The notes: generated by a model not told the origin, from the letters alone. Positions 53,084 through 62,320 are shown, counted from the stretch's first letter. The stretch is DNA of 64,000 nt from Planctomycetota bacterium (GCA_024274785.1 JAJSAM010000042.1:1-64000); one strand, 5' to 3'. Program-made: numbers and translations.

Positions 53084-55207
53084 CTAGCCGGCGGCCCTAC
53101 CGGCTTTTCCCGCCTGGATTCCCCTCCGTGCCAGGGTGTCGCGAATGACCTGCTTCGCCAGCGTCTCCGGCACCGGTGCGTAGTTCGCGTGCTCGGTGTG
53201 GAATGTCCCGCGGCCCTGGGTCAGGGAGCGTAGCACGGTGGAGTAGGAGAACAGCTCCGCCACCGGGATCAGCCCGCGGATCTCCTTGATCGGGTTCTCG
53301 GCAAAGAGGCTCTGGACCTCGGCGCGCCGTGACTGCAGATCGGAGAGGACGTCTCCGAGGTACTCCTGGGGAACTTCGACGGTGAAGCGCATGCGGGGCT
53401 CGAGGATCTGGGACCCGGCCTTCGCCATGGCCTGGCGCATCGCGATCCGGCCCGCCTCGCGGAAGGCCATCTCCGAAGAGTCGACATCGTGGTGCTGGCC
53501 GTCGTAGAGCACGGCGTGCACGTTGACGAAGGGGAAGCGCAGTTCGCCGCCCGCTCCAGCGATGTCCTGGACGCCCTGGCCCACCGCGCGGTGGTACTCC
53601 TTCGGGACGGTCCCACCGACGACCTCGGACACGTAGTCGACGTCGCGGTCGCATTCGCCTCGCGTGAAACGCATCTTGACCACTGCGAACTGGCCGCGGC
53701 CGCCGGACTGCTTGATGTGGCGACCCTCGACCTCGATGTCGCGGCGCAGCGCCTGGCGGTAGGCCACCTGGGGCGCGCCGGCCTGCGTCTCGACCTTGAA
53801 CTCGCCGAGCAGCCGGGAGCGGATCACCTCGAGGTGAAGCTCGCCCATGCCGCCAATGATCAATTCGCCGGTCTCCTGGTCGGTAAAGACGCGGAAGGTG
53901 GGGTCCTCACGGGCCAGCCGGCCGAGCGAGTCGGAGAGACGGTCGCGGTCGGTTCGGGAGACAGGCTCCACGGACATGGAGATCACCGGGTCCGGGAAGG
54001 TCATCTGCGAGAGACCGACGGGACGGTCGCGATCGCAGAGCGAGTCGCCGGTGGCGGTGTCGCTGACCCCGAGGGCGGCGATGATCTCGCCGGCTTTCGC
54101 GAACTCGATCGGCTCGCGCGACTTGGCGTGGATCTTCAGGAGCCGGCCGATCCGCACCTTCTTGCCGGTGCGGGGGTTCATGAGCTGCATGCCTTTCCTC
54201 AAGGTTCCGGAGTAGACCCGGATGAAGGTCAGGTCGCCGTTCAGGTCCGCCACGGTCTTGAAGGCCAGGGCGGCCACCGGTTCCTCCGGATCGGCGCTGA
54301 CCGGGACGTCGTCGCCGGTGTAGGGGTCGATACCCATGAGCGGAGGCACGTCTTCCGGGGAGGGCAGGTAGTCGATCACCGCGTCGAGCAGAAGCTGCAC
54401 ACCCTTGTTCTTGAGAGCAGAGCCGGCCAGAACCGGAGTCGCCTGCAGGCTGAGGGTCGCTTCTCGGACGGCCCGGGCCAGGGTCTCGGCCGGAATGGGT
54501 TCGTCGCTGATGTAGAGTTCGAGGACCTCATCGGAAAACCGCGAAACCTGGTCGATGAGCTCGTCGCGCTCCTCCTGCATGCGCTCCCGCTCCTCGACCG
54601 GGATGTCGATCTCGGTGTACGTGGAGCCGTCCTCGCGCTGTTCGAAGAGGTAGGCCCGCTCTTTCACGAGATCGAGTACCCCACGGAAGTCGGCTTCGAT
54701 ACCCATTGGAACCTGCAGCTTCAGCGGGGTGATACCGAGCTTCTCGCGGATGGTGCCGACGGTGCGCTCGAAGTCGGCGCCGGTGCGGTCGAGCTTGTTC
54801 ACGAAAGAGATGCGGGGGACGCCGTAGCGGCTGGCCTGGCGCCAGACGGTCTCCGACTGCGCCTGCACGCCGGCGACACCGCAGAATACCGCCACCGCGC
54901 CGTCCAGCACGCGAAGGGAGCGCTCCACCTCGGCGGTGAAGTCGACGTGGCCGGGAGTGTCGAGGATGTTGACTTCGGTCCCGTTCCACCTGACGCTCGT
55001 CGCGGCGCTCTGAATGGTGATCCCGCGCTTCTTCTCCTCGTCCATGAAGTCCATGGTGGCGGCACCATCGTGGACCTCTCCAGTCTTGCGGATCTTGCCC
55101 GCGTAGTAGAGGATTCGCTCGGTGACCGTGGTCTTGCCGGCGTCGATGTGGGCCATGATCCCCACGTTCCGACGGGCTCCGGCAGACGTTCCGTTCTTGG
55201 CGCTCAT
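53084..55207 (-). CDS. fusA: Elongation factor G, spdEFG1/mitochondrial-EFG1-like
   Basis: This GTPase drives translocation on the ribosome. The 707-residue protein has the P-loop AHIDAGKTT, switch MDEEKKRGITIQSAATS, DTPGHVDF and NKLD, and domains II-V follow in order. RGITIQSAAT, SALKNKGVQLLLDAV and DGQHHDVDSSE match mitochondrial EFG1 and the spdEFG group rather than the standard fusA form. It is not next to rpsL, rpsG or tuf, so the genome probably has another EF-G. The HEAT-protein gene lies 110 nt upstream on the same strand. Group assignment is from memory of motif differences. Confidence 0.9.
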   Translation of the reverse strand: MSAKNGTSAGARRNVGIMAHIDAGKTTVTERILYYAGKIRKTGEVHDGAATMDFMDEEKKRGITIQSAATSVRWNGTEVNILDTPGHVDFTAEVERSLRVLDGAVAVFCGVAGVQAQSETVWRQASRYGVPRISFVNKLDRTGADFERTVGTIREKLGITPLKLQVPMGIEADFRGVLDLVKERAYLFEQREDGSTYTEIDIPVEERERMQEERDELIDQVSRFSDEVLELYISDEPIPAETLARAVREATLSLQATPVLAGSALKNKGVQLLLDAVIDYLPSPEDVPPLMGIDPYTGDDVPVSADPEEPVAALAFKTVADLNGDLTFIRVYSGTLRKGMQLMNPRTGKKVRIGRLLKIHAKSREPIEFAKAGEIIAALGVSDTATGDSLCDRDRPVGLSQMTFPDPVISMSVEPVSRTDRDRLSDSLGRLAREDPTFRVFTDQETGELIIGGMGELHLEVIRSRLLGEFKVETQAGAPQVAYRQALRRDIEVEGRHIKQSGGRGQFAVVKMRFTRGECDRDVDYVSEVVGGTVPKEYHRAVGQGVQDIAGAGGELRFPFVNVHAVLYDGQHHDVDSSEMAFREAGRIAMRQAMAKAGSQILEPRMRFTVEVPQEYLGDVLSDLQSRRAEVQSLFAENPIKEIRGLIPVAELFSYSTVLRSLTQGRGTFHTEHANYAPVPETLAKQVIRDTLARRGIQAGKAGRAAG

Positions 55208-55317
55208 GTTGGTATCCGGCTCATGAAGTCCCTGGAAATCCCGCCCAAATGAAGGCGGAAAGAGCCGAAGTTCTCACAGTTTGATCCTGAGGTCCAGTTT
55301 CAACTGATGCCGGGAGG

Positions 55318-57477
55318 CTAGCGGGCCTTCTCTAGGATGTCCGCGAGGCGGGGATCGTTGCGGATGGATGCGAGATCCGGGTCGGTCAGGAGTTGATCCT
55401 TGCTGAAGGTGCGGAGTGTCATCGCTCTCCTCAGGCCGGCGAAGGCGGCGTCGGTCTTGCCGTCGCGTGCATCGACGCAAGCCATGTCGTAAACGATGCT
55501 TCCGTTTGCGGGGTTCGACTTCAGGAGGAGCGCGAGGTCCGCGCGGGCCTCGTCCACCCGGCCGAGCGCCAGGTAGGCCGCGGCCCGTGTGGTGCTGGCG
55601 CTGTCCCCCATGCTCGCGAGGCGGATTTCGAGCAGCTCACCCCTCCCGAGGCGGGCCAGCGCCGTCGTGATCCGGTAGCGGGTGCTCTCATTGGCTTCGG
55701 TCTCGTAAAGCGACAGGAGGGCATCGACGACCGCGGGGTTGCCGAGAGAGGCGAGCGCGTCGATGCCCATGTTCCGGATGTTCGGAGAGGCGATCGCCAT
55801 CTCGGCCACCCGGGGGGCAGCGGCGCTGATGTGAAAGCGCATCATGGCCCGGATCGCCGCATAGTAGAGCGAGAGCCTGCCCATGTCCGCGAGGTCGCCG
55901 TCGAGGAAAGTCCGGATGGTCGGGGCCGCCTTTTCGTAACCGAAGGTGGTCAGCGCCTTCGTGGCTTCCGAAAGGAACCAGGCGTCGGTCTCCTCCTGGA
56001 GTGCCGTGGCGATGAGGGGCGCCGCTTCGCGATGATGGCGCGCGGCGAGGCCCCGCACCGCGGAAGTGCGCATCCGGACGGTGCCGTTCCGAAGTGCCGC
56101 CATCAGCAGGGGGACGACCTGCTCGGAGTCCATGCGTCCGATTTCGTCGAGCACGATGTTTGCGTTCTGAAGGTCCGGCCGGGTGAGCCACGGCTCGACG
56201 CGCGGCAGGACCTGCTCCCCGCCGACCTGGACGATGGACTGCAGGATGCGGTAGCGGTAACTGCGGATCCGGTCGAATTCGTCGGCATCCTCGAGTAGCT
56301 TGAAGAGCGGGTCGAGAGCGGTTTCGTCACCGATGCGGCCGATGGCGTCGAGCAGTGAATTGAGCGCGCGGGCGAGAAACTCGTCATCGCGCTGCTTCAG
56401 GGACTCGAGGAGGACCGGAAGGGCGGACTGATCGCCGAAGCGTGCCAGGAACTGCGCGGCGCTGCTGCGGACGCGAGGGTCCGGGTCTGAAAGGAACGGC
56501 TTGACGGCCGGGGCGAAATTCGGCCCCCCGACGGAGCGGAGGGTCTCGATTGCGGCGGAGCGAACCTCCGGCGCGGGGTCGAGCAGGGATGCGCGCAGCG
56601 GAACCAGCGCCGCTGGATCCCGGTAGCTGCGCAGGGCCCGGAGCGCGGCGGTCCGAACGAGGATCGAAGCATCCTTGCACAGGGCGATGATCTTCGTCAG
56701 GCCCTCCTGGTTTCGCCGGATGCCGAGATAGCGCAGCGCGGAGGAGCGCACGAGTTCGGACTCGTCGTCGAGCATTCCGAGCGCGGCGGTTTCGATCCGG
56801 GGATCGTTTCCGGAAAAGGAGGTGTTGACCGACATCTCCACCAGGTGAGCGCGGACCTGTGGATGAGCCTCCGGGTCCGCGAGCACCTGGAGCACTCGAT
56901 CGATGACCATTTCTCGATCGAAGCTCCGCAGGATCGGCTCCAGCAGAATCCGGTGCTGCACGTTCGTGGACTGGAGCAGGGAGACCAGAAGGTCGAAGTC
57001 CTGGGGCGTCACCAGCTCCGCGAGCACCCAGTACGCATTCCGGAACCGGTAGTAGGAATAGGAGGTGCCACGGCTGTCCTCCTCGGCGAGGATGGCGAGC
57101 AGGGAGGGGATGACCTCGCGTCCCCGGGTGACCAGCCGGCGGAACTCCTCGGTGGTCCGAAAGGCGTTGTTGCGGGTATACAGCGATGCCAGCAGGTCGT
57201 CCCGATTCCGCTGCCGGATTCCACGAAGGAGACGGCGGGCCTGGCGGGAGGCTTCCGGATCCTCGCCGGCCGCCGCCTTCTCGAGCCAGGGTACGGCCGC
57301 CGCTCCGAGTGCCTCGAGCCGGTCGCAGGCCCGTTGCCGGATGGTGAACTCATCGGCGGAAAGCTCGGCGATCAGGGCTTCGACCTGCCGGGCGAGGGGG
57401 GAATCATCCTGGGCCGGCGCCGAGATGGTTACGCCAAGCAGCAGCAGGAGAAGGGGGAGGAGGGTGGCGAGGCGCAT
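55318..57477 (-). CDS. Exported HEAT-repeat protein
   Basis: The start at 57477 gives a signal peptide (LATLLPLLLLLLGVTISAPA). Residues about 30-600 consist of HEAT repeats with recurrent units such as DPDPRVRSSAAQFLARFGD and DESELVRSSALRYLG. A short TPR-like segment (AAAYLALGRVDEARADLAL) ends the 719-residue protein. Such scaffolds mediate protein binding in the periplasm or at the surface. A TAGAAT box 8 nt before the ATG, with TTCCCA 17 nt further upstream, and no Shine-Dalgarno suggest a leaderless transcript. Confidence 0.85.
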   Translation of the reverse strand: MRLATLLPLLLLLLGVTISAPAQDDSPLARQVEALIAELSADEFTIRQRACDRLEALGAAAVPWLEKAAAGEDPEASRQARRLLRGIRQRNRDDLLASLYTRNNAFRTTEEFRRLVTRGREVIPSLLAILAEEDSRGTSYSYYRFRNAYWVLAELVTPQDFDLLVSLLQSTNVQHRILLEPILRSFDREMVIDRVLQVLADPEAHPQVRAHLVEMSVNTSFSGNDPRIETAALGMLDDESELVRSSALRYLGIRRNQEGLTKIIALCKDASILVRTAALRALRSYRDPAALVPLRASLLDPAPEVRSAAIETLRSVGGPNFAPAVKPFLSDPDPRVRSSAAQFLARFGDQSALPVLLESLKQRDDEFLARALNSLLDAIGRIGDETALDPLFKLLEDADEFDRIRSYRYRILQSIVQVGGEQVLPRVEPWLTRPDLQNANIVLDEIGRMDSEQVVPLLMAALRNGTVRMRTSAVRGLAARHHREAAPLIATALQEETDAWFLSEATKALTTFGYEKAAPTIRTFLDGDLADMGRLSLYYAAIRAMMRFHISAAAPRVAEMAIASPNIRNMGIDALASLGNPAVVDALLSLYETEANESTRYRITTALARLGRGELLEIRLASMGDSASTTRAAAYLALGRVDEARADLALLLKSNPANGSIVYDMACVDARDGKTDAAFAGLRRAMTLRTFSKDQLLTDPDLASIRNDPRLADILEKAR

Positions 57478-57485
57478 GGAGGGGA

Positions 57486-57514
57486 ATTCTACGTTTCGCG
57501 GGGGGGCATGGGAA
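57486..57514 (-). promoter_or_regulatory. Probable leaderless promoter (HEAT protein)
   Basis: On the minus strand TTCCCA (57509-57514), a 17-nt spacer and TAGAAT (57486-57491), which ends 8 nt before the ATG at 57477. Confidence 0.5.
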
Positions 57515-57614
57515 GCACGGCTCCGGTTGGCGTCGATGGTCCCGGGTGTGCCTGAAACCAGGCCGCCGTTCTGACTCCGCCTGAAGCTCATTACCGCGCA
57601 TGCCGCTCTGCGGG

Positions 57615-57620
57615 TATGCT
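57615..57620 (+). promoter_or_regulatory. -10 box of a probable leaderless promoter (Mla operon)
   Basis: TATGCT followed by CTGGCC and the ATG at 57627, identical over 15 bases to the radical SAM operon promoter at 23576. Confidence 0.5.
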
Positions 57621-57626
57621 CTGGCC

Positions 57627-58700
57627 ATGATCTCCCTCCCGGCCTCCCTGGACCGCAACAGCGCGGTCGGTCTGTTCGAGGACGTGGTGGGTCTTCTCGC
57701 CGGGGGCGCCACGCGGGTGGAACTCGACGCGGGCCAGGTCCGGCACATCGATGCATTCGGTGCGGCGGCGATTCTCGAAGCCCACGGCGCGGCGTCGCAG
57801 GCCGGCGCCGAGTTTCGACTGCGAAACGTGAGCTCGCAGACCCGGGAGGTTCTCGCCCTGCTCCGCGTGGACCGGGTGCTGTCGACCTCCCGGGAGGTTC
57901 CGGCGAAGGAACCGCTCCTCGCGCGGATCGGCGGATGGGGCTTCGCCCTCACGCACAGCGCGGTCCAGCAGGCGGCGCTGAACGTCGACGGGCTGTTCCT
58001 CACCTTCATCGCGCCCTTTCGCCGGAAGGGGCCCCGGGTCGTCCAGTTCATCCGGCAGCTCAACCTGATCGGGACCCAGGCCACCGGCATCGTGGTGCTG
58101 ATCAGCTTCCTGATCGGTCTGATCATGGCCCTGCAGTCGGCGTCCCAGCTCCGCCAGTTCGGGGCGAACATCTACGTGGCCGACCTGGTCGGGATCTCGA
58201 TGACTCGCGAACTGGGCCCCTTGCTTACGGCGATCATCGTGGCGGCGCGTTCCGGATCTTCCATCGCCGCGGAGCTCGGCACGATGGTGGTGACGGAGGA
58301 GGTGGATGCACTCCGGGTGATGGGGCTCAACCCGAGGCGGTTTCTGGTGGCGCCGCGGTTCGCCGCGATGGTGCTGGCGCTGCCCTGCCTGGCCATCCTC
58401 GCTGACCTGGCGGGGATCACCGGCGGCTTCGTGGTGGGCGTCTTCGGACTGGATATCGGCGCCAACCACTACTGGAACCAGACCATCACCGCGCTCTACA
58501 CCTCGGACATCCTCTCCGGCCTCGTGAAGTCGTTCGTCTTCGCCAATGTGATCGCCGTCGTCGCCTGCCATTGCGGGCTGTCCCTGACCGGAGGGCCGGA
58601 GCAGGTGGGGCGCGCGACGACGCGGGCCGTCGTCAGCTCGATCATCATCGTGATCCTGGCCGACTTCTTCTTCACTTCGATCTTCTATCTCCTGACCTGA
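57627..58700 (+). CDS. mlaE: MlaE-type ABC transporter permease with N-terminal STAS domain
   Basis: The ATG at 57627 is preferred over one at 57600 because the -10 box lies between them. Residues about 1-90 form a STAS domain (VELDAGQVRHIDAFGAAAIL). The rest is the MlaE permease: LNLIGTQATGIVVLISFLIG, then MTRELGPLLTAIIVAARSGS and IAAELGTMVVTEEVDALRVM, with about five membrane helices. It moves phospholipid between inner and outer membrane. In Escherichia coli the STAS protein MlaB is separate; here it is fused, as in many other bacteria. The ATPase gene starts at the stop codon. Length is 357 residues. Confidence 0.92.
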   Translation: MISLPASLDRNSAVGLFEDVVGLLAGGATRVELDAGQVRHIDAFGAAAILEAHGAASQAGAEFRLRNVSSQTREVLALLRVDRVLSTSREVPAKEPLLARIGGWGFALTHSAVQQAALNVDGLFLTFIAPFRRKGPRVVQFIRQLNLIGTQATGIVVLISFLIGLIMALQSASQLRQFGANIYVADLVGISMTRELGPLLTAIIVAARSGSSIAAELGTMVVTEEVDALRVMGLNPRRFLVAPRFAAMVLALPCLAILADLAGITGGFVVGVFGLDIGANHYWNQTITALYTSDILSGLVKSFVFANVIAVVACHCGLSLTGGPEQVGRATTRAVVSSIIIVILADFFFTSIFYLLT

Positions 58701-59497
58701 TGAGCGACGCCGCAATCCCTATCCTCGAAATCGACCGCCTGACCGGCGGATACCCGGGCTTCACGGTCTTCAGTGAGATCTAGTTCACGGTGAAGACGGG
58801 GGAGATCTTCGTCATCATGGGGCCGTCGGGGTGCGGGAAGACGACGCTGCTGCGAACCATGACCGGCCTGATTGAACCCCTGGCGGGAGAGGTTCGCTAC
58901 CAGGGCCGGGTCGTGAAGGGGCAGAAAGCGCTCGACGAGTACCGACGCTCTTTCGGCATGGTTTTTCAGCAGGGAGCGTTGCTCAACTCCATCTCGATCA
59001 TGGAGAACGTGGCGCTGCCGCTGCGGGAGCATACGGATCTTCCGGACTGGATGATCGAGCGGGTGGTGGAGATGAAACTCGCGCAGGTGGGCCTGCTCGA
59101 GGCGAGGAACCGGAAGCCGATGGAACTCTCCGGTGGGATGCGCAAGCGGGCCGGGATTGCCCGGGCGCTGGCGCTCGAACCGGCGCTGCTCTACTTCGAC
59201 GAACCGTCGGGGGGACTCGACCCGATCACCGCCGACGGGATCGACAACCTGATCCTCTCGCTCACCGAGTCCTTGCCGGTGACCGTGATCGTGGTGACCC
59301 ACGAGCTGGCCTCGATTTTCAAGATCGCGGACCGGGTGATGATGCTCCGCGACGGGAAGATCGCCGTCCTCTCGACGCGTGAGGAGGTGAAGAATGCGAA
59401 GGACGAGGGCGTGCAGCACTTCATTCATCGAAGGGCCCCCGCGGAGGAGGGCGCGGCCGACGCGTTCCTCACCGAGGTGGGAGGAGGCTCCGAATGA
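58700..59497 (+). pseudogene. mlaF: MlaF-type ABC ATPase with an in-frame TAG near its start
   Basis: The ATG at 58700 overlaps the permease stop. The frame has TAG at codon 28 (58781-58783) inside the first strand: GGYPGFTVFSEI before it, FTVKTGEIFVIMGPSGCGKT after it. All later ATPase motifs are intact: Walker A, Q-loop FQQG, signature LSGGMRKR, Walker B ALLYFDEPSGGLDP and switch His in VVTHEL. An internal GTG at 58790 would give a 235-residue product without the aromatic A-loop. Since the remaining operon is intact, the TAG may be a sequencing error (a one-base change from GAG), a recent mutation or a readthrough site. Confidence 0.85.
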
Positions 59498-60531
59498 CCG
59501 ATCGCAGTGAGAAGGTGAAGGCCGGCATCTTCGTGGTGATCACGGTATCGCTTCTGATGGCGCTTCTGATCCTCGTGGCCGGGTTACGGGTCTTCAAGAC
59601 GACGAAGACCTTCCACGTGCGGTTCTCCGAGAGCATTACCGGCCTCGAGGAGTCGTCCACCGTTCGGTACATCGGGGTGCCGGTGGGGCGGGTGTCGAAG
59701 ATCGGATTCTCCGAGGGCGAGGACACGGTCATCGATGTCACCATCGAGGTGAATCCGGACACGCCGATTCGGGTGAAGACCCGGGCGCAACTGAAACCGC
59801 AGGGCATCACCGGGATCAGCTACATCGATCTCTACGATGCCGACAGCGAGATGGTCGCGCCGGTGCCGCGGGATGACAACCTGCTCCTGGCGGAGGGAGC
59901 GACCATTCCCACCGAGCAGTCGATCACGAAGGACCTGCTCGATACCCTGGGGGAATTGAGGAAACTCCTCGCCAACATGAACAACGTGGTGGAGAACAAC
60001 CAGGAAGCGGTCACGGTGGCCGTGCAGTCCATCCAGGAAGCGGCGGTTGCGCTCAGTGCGTCGCTCGATAAGCTGCCCGACGCCGTCGGCGCGGTGTCGG
60101 AACTCACCAGGGAAGTCCGGGAGATGCTCGGTGCGGCGCTCACCTCCGCGGTGAACACGCTCGCGGAGATCGAAGCCTTCGCCAGCGACCCGGCCATCCG
60201 GCAGATTCCCGGCAAGGTCGTCTCGGTGCTCGATCGGGCCGACTCGGTTCTCCTGACCGCTGAGGACGCGATCACCGAAGTGGACCTGAAGGAGGTGATG
60301 ACGAGCCTGACCTCCGTCCTCGAACGTCTGGACCGGACGGCAGAGGAGATCACCGCCGCCGTCTCCGTCGTGAAGGGAGGCGTCTCCCGGAACACCGGCA
60401 ATCTCAGCCGGATCATGTCGGATCTTCGAGTGTTCAGCACCACCCTGCGTCAGCTTGCACAGGAGATCAGGGAGAAACCGAACCGTCTCCTGCTCTCCCG
60501 TGGCCGCGTGGAGCGGAAGGAGGAGGACTGA
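59494..60531 (+). CDS. mlaD: MlaD/MCE-family substrate-binding protein
   Basis: The 345-residue protein has one N-terminal membrane anchor (IFVVITVSLLMALLILVAGL), then an MCE domain at about 38-120 (ITGLEESSTVRYIGVPVGRV; LKPQGITGISYIDLY). The C-terminal 200 residues are a long helical, coiled-coil-like region (NNVVENNQEAVTVAVQSIQE), longer than in E. coli MlaD and suited to form a tube or needle. It binds lipids in the periplasm between permease and outer membrane. The ATG overlaps the ATPase stop by 4 nt. Confidence 0.92.
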   Translation: MTDRSEKVKAGIFVVITVSLLMALLILVAGLRVFKTTKTFHVRFSESITGLEESSTVRYIGVPVGRVSKIGFSEGEDTVIDVTIEVNPDTPIRVKTRAQLKPQGITGISYIDLYDADSEMVAPVPRDDNLLLAEGATIPTEQSITKDLLDTLGELRKLLANMNNVVENNQEAVTVAVQSIQEAAVALSASLDKLPDAVGAVSELTREVREMLGAALTSAVNTLAEIEAFASDPAIRQIPGKVVSVLDRADSVLLTAEDAITEVDLKEVMTSLTSVLERLDRTAEEITAAVSVVKGGVSRNTGNLSRIMSDLRVFSTTLRQLAQEIREKPNRLLLSRGRVERKEED

Positions 60532-61136
60532 TGGATCATCGCACGCCCGGCACCCTCGTCCTGCTCTGCCTGACCGTGGCTTTCGGCGGTTGTTTCTCCA
60601 CCGGCGACGGTGAGGAGATCGAGCGCTATTACCGCGTCAGCGTGGCGACCGCCCCGAGCAGGCTCGACCCGGTGCCGGTCAGCATCGTGCTGCGGCCATT
60701 CAGTACGGATGAGATCCTGGATCGCGAGGGGATCCTCTTTCAGATCTCTGATGTCGAGCGGGGATACTGGACGACGCATGAGTGGATCGAGCCGGTGGCC
60801 GGGATGATCCGCTCCGCCCTCGCGGGTGATCTCGAACGGTCCGGTCTCTTCAGCGCGGTACACCTCTTCGAGAACGAACCGCTGGCGACGGTCGCGATCA
60901 ACGCCGAGATCCATGAGTTCGGGGAACTGGATGGTCCCGGCGGGTGGTACGGCGTCGTGGACATCACGCTCGAAGCGAATCGGGTGGATACCGGGGAGTT
61001 GATCTGGCGGTCGCGAATCCGTCACGAGGAGAAGGCGGCGAAGCGGACGGTGGTGGAGACGGTGCGGGCTCTCGGGGTAGCCCTCGGACGGGTCTCCGAT
61101 GAACTGAAGGCGGGCCTCGTCGTGGGGGTGCGGTAA
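60531..61136 (+). CDS. ABC-transport auxiliary lipoprotein (PqiC-like)
   Basis: The signal peptide ends in a lipobox (AFGGC) near residue 22, followed by the family start EEIERYYRVSVA. The 201-residue protein fits the COG3218-type ABC auxiliary lipoproteins, such as PqiC, which accompany MCE systems at the outer membrane. Blocks VPVSIVLRPFSTDEIL and DTGELIWRSRIRHEE agree with that fold. It overlaps mlaD by one base and the next gene by one base (TAATG). Confidence 0.82.
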   Translation: MDHRTPGTLVLLCLTVAFGGCFSTGDGEEIERYYRVSVATAPSRLDPVPVSIVLRPFSTDEILDREGILFQISDVERGYWTTHEWIEPVAGMIRSALAGDLERSGLFSAVHLFENEPLATVAINAEIHEFGELDGPGGWYGVVDITLEANRVDTGELIWRSRIRHEEKAAKRTVVETVRALGVALGRVSDELKAGLVVGVR

Positions 61137-62320
61137 TGGGATCGGCAAGTGCTCAGGCCATGTTTTTCGGCAAGCTCGCCGCACTTCTGAAGGCCAACCT
61201 GCCGTTGCTGAAGGCGATGGAAGTCTCCCTGGAGAGAGTCGAGGAGGGGAAGCTTCGCGACGCTTTCTCCCGGATCCTCGATCGCGCCTACCAGGGTTCC
61301 TCCCTCACCGACGCGTTTTTTCTCGAGAAAGACGTGTTCGCCACGGAGGTGCTCACCCTGATCGCAAATGGCGAGGAGACGGGAGAGCTGGAGATTCGGG
61401 TGCAGGCCCTGGCCGAGGGACTGGCGGCAGGCACGTTTCAGGCGCGCCCCGAGGACGGCGACGGGTCACCTCCTCTCGAGCGGCTGGCCGGGGAAGCGGT
61501 TTCGACGGGGGCGACGGACATCCATGTCACTCCTTCGGCGGATGGGGCGGAGGTGCGATTTCGAATCGGGGGCAAGCTCGTGCTCAGGGAGGAACTCCGC
61601 ACCGCGGACCTCGCGGACTTCGTGGAGCGGGCCCACCTTCTCTCGGGTCTTCCGGCTGTGCCGGCCCGGGCGCCGTGTTTCGGTGAATTCGAAGCGGCCG
61701 GGATGCATGTGATGGCGAGCTTTGTCCCGGTGCCGGAAGGGGAGAGCCTGGTGCTCCGCCTGACCGCTCCGCAGGCGCTCATGCCGGAACTGGCCGACTT
61801 CGGCTTCTCCGAAACCCAGGTGGCGACCCTCTCGGAATGGACCGGGAAGCCGCACGGGATGCTGCTCGTGGCCGGCCTTCCGGGCAGTGGTCGGGAGAAG
61901 CTCCTGCGGTCATTGTTGGCGACGATTGACTACAAGTCGACCCGGGGCTTCTCCGTGACCGCGGGGCCTACTCCCCGGATCGAGGGGGTCAGCAGGATCA
62001 TCGCCGACGAGCTCTCCCGCGCGTCGGCCCTCCGCGTCGCCATGGGGCAGGATCTGGACAGTGTGATGATCGACGAACTCGAGAGCGGGGAGACCGCAAT
62101 CACGGCCGCTCGGGTGGCCCGCACCGGCCACCTGGTCCTGGCCGGCATTCGCGCCCGGGAAGCCACCGGGGCCCTGGCCGGACTGCTCGATCTCGGCCTG
62201 GACCCGGAGGACGTCGCCGAACTGGTTATCGGGGTCGCGGTTCTTCGGGCGGGGACCGCGGGGAACGAGGTCTTCGTGGTGGATCGGGAGGCGTGCCGGG
62301 AGATTCTCGACCAGGAGTAG
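61136..62320 (+). CDS. GspF-like domain fused to a degenerate GspE/PilB-type ATPase
   Basis: Residues about 8-100 match one cytoplasmic half of the GspF/PilC platform protein (LAALLKANLPLLKAMEVSLE; IANGEETGELEIRVQALAEG) without its membrane helices. Residues about 120-394 match GspE/PilB: AVSTGATDIHVTP and EVRFRIGGKLVL of the N-terminal domain, Walker A region LPGSGREKLLRS (Lys shifted, Thr lost), Walker B region DSVMIDELESGETA, and TGHLVLAGIRARE in place of the His box. ATP hydrolysis is doubtful. TAATG links it to the Mla operon, which is an unexpected place for such a chimera. Its 3' end overlaps comEC by 95 bp on the other strand. Confidence 0.78.
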   Translation: MGSASAQAMFFGKLAALLKANLPLLKAMEVSLERVEEGKLRDAFSRILDRAYQGSSLTDAFFLEKDVFATEVLTLIANGEETGELEIRVQALAEGLAAGTFQARPEDGDGSPPLERLAGEAVSTGATDIHVTPSADGAEVRFRIGGKLVLREELRTADLADFVERAHLLSGLPAVPARAPCFGEFEAAGMHVMASFVPVPEGESLVLRLTAPQALMPELADFGFSETQVATLSEWTGKPHGMLLVAGLPGSGREKLLRSLLATIDYKSTRGFSVTAGPTPRIEGVSRIIADELSRASALRVAMGQDLDSVMIDELESGETAITAARVARTGHLVLAGIRAREATGALAGLLDLGLDPEDVAELVIGVAVLRAGTAGNEVFVVDREACREILDQE

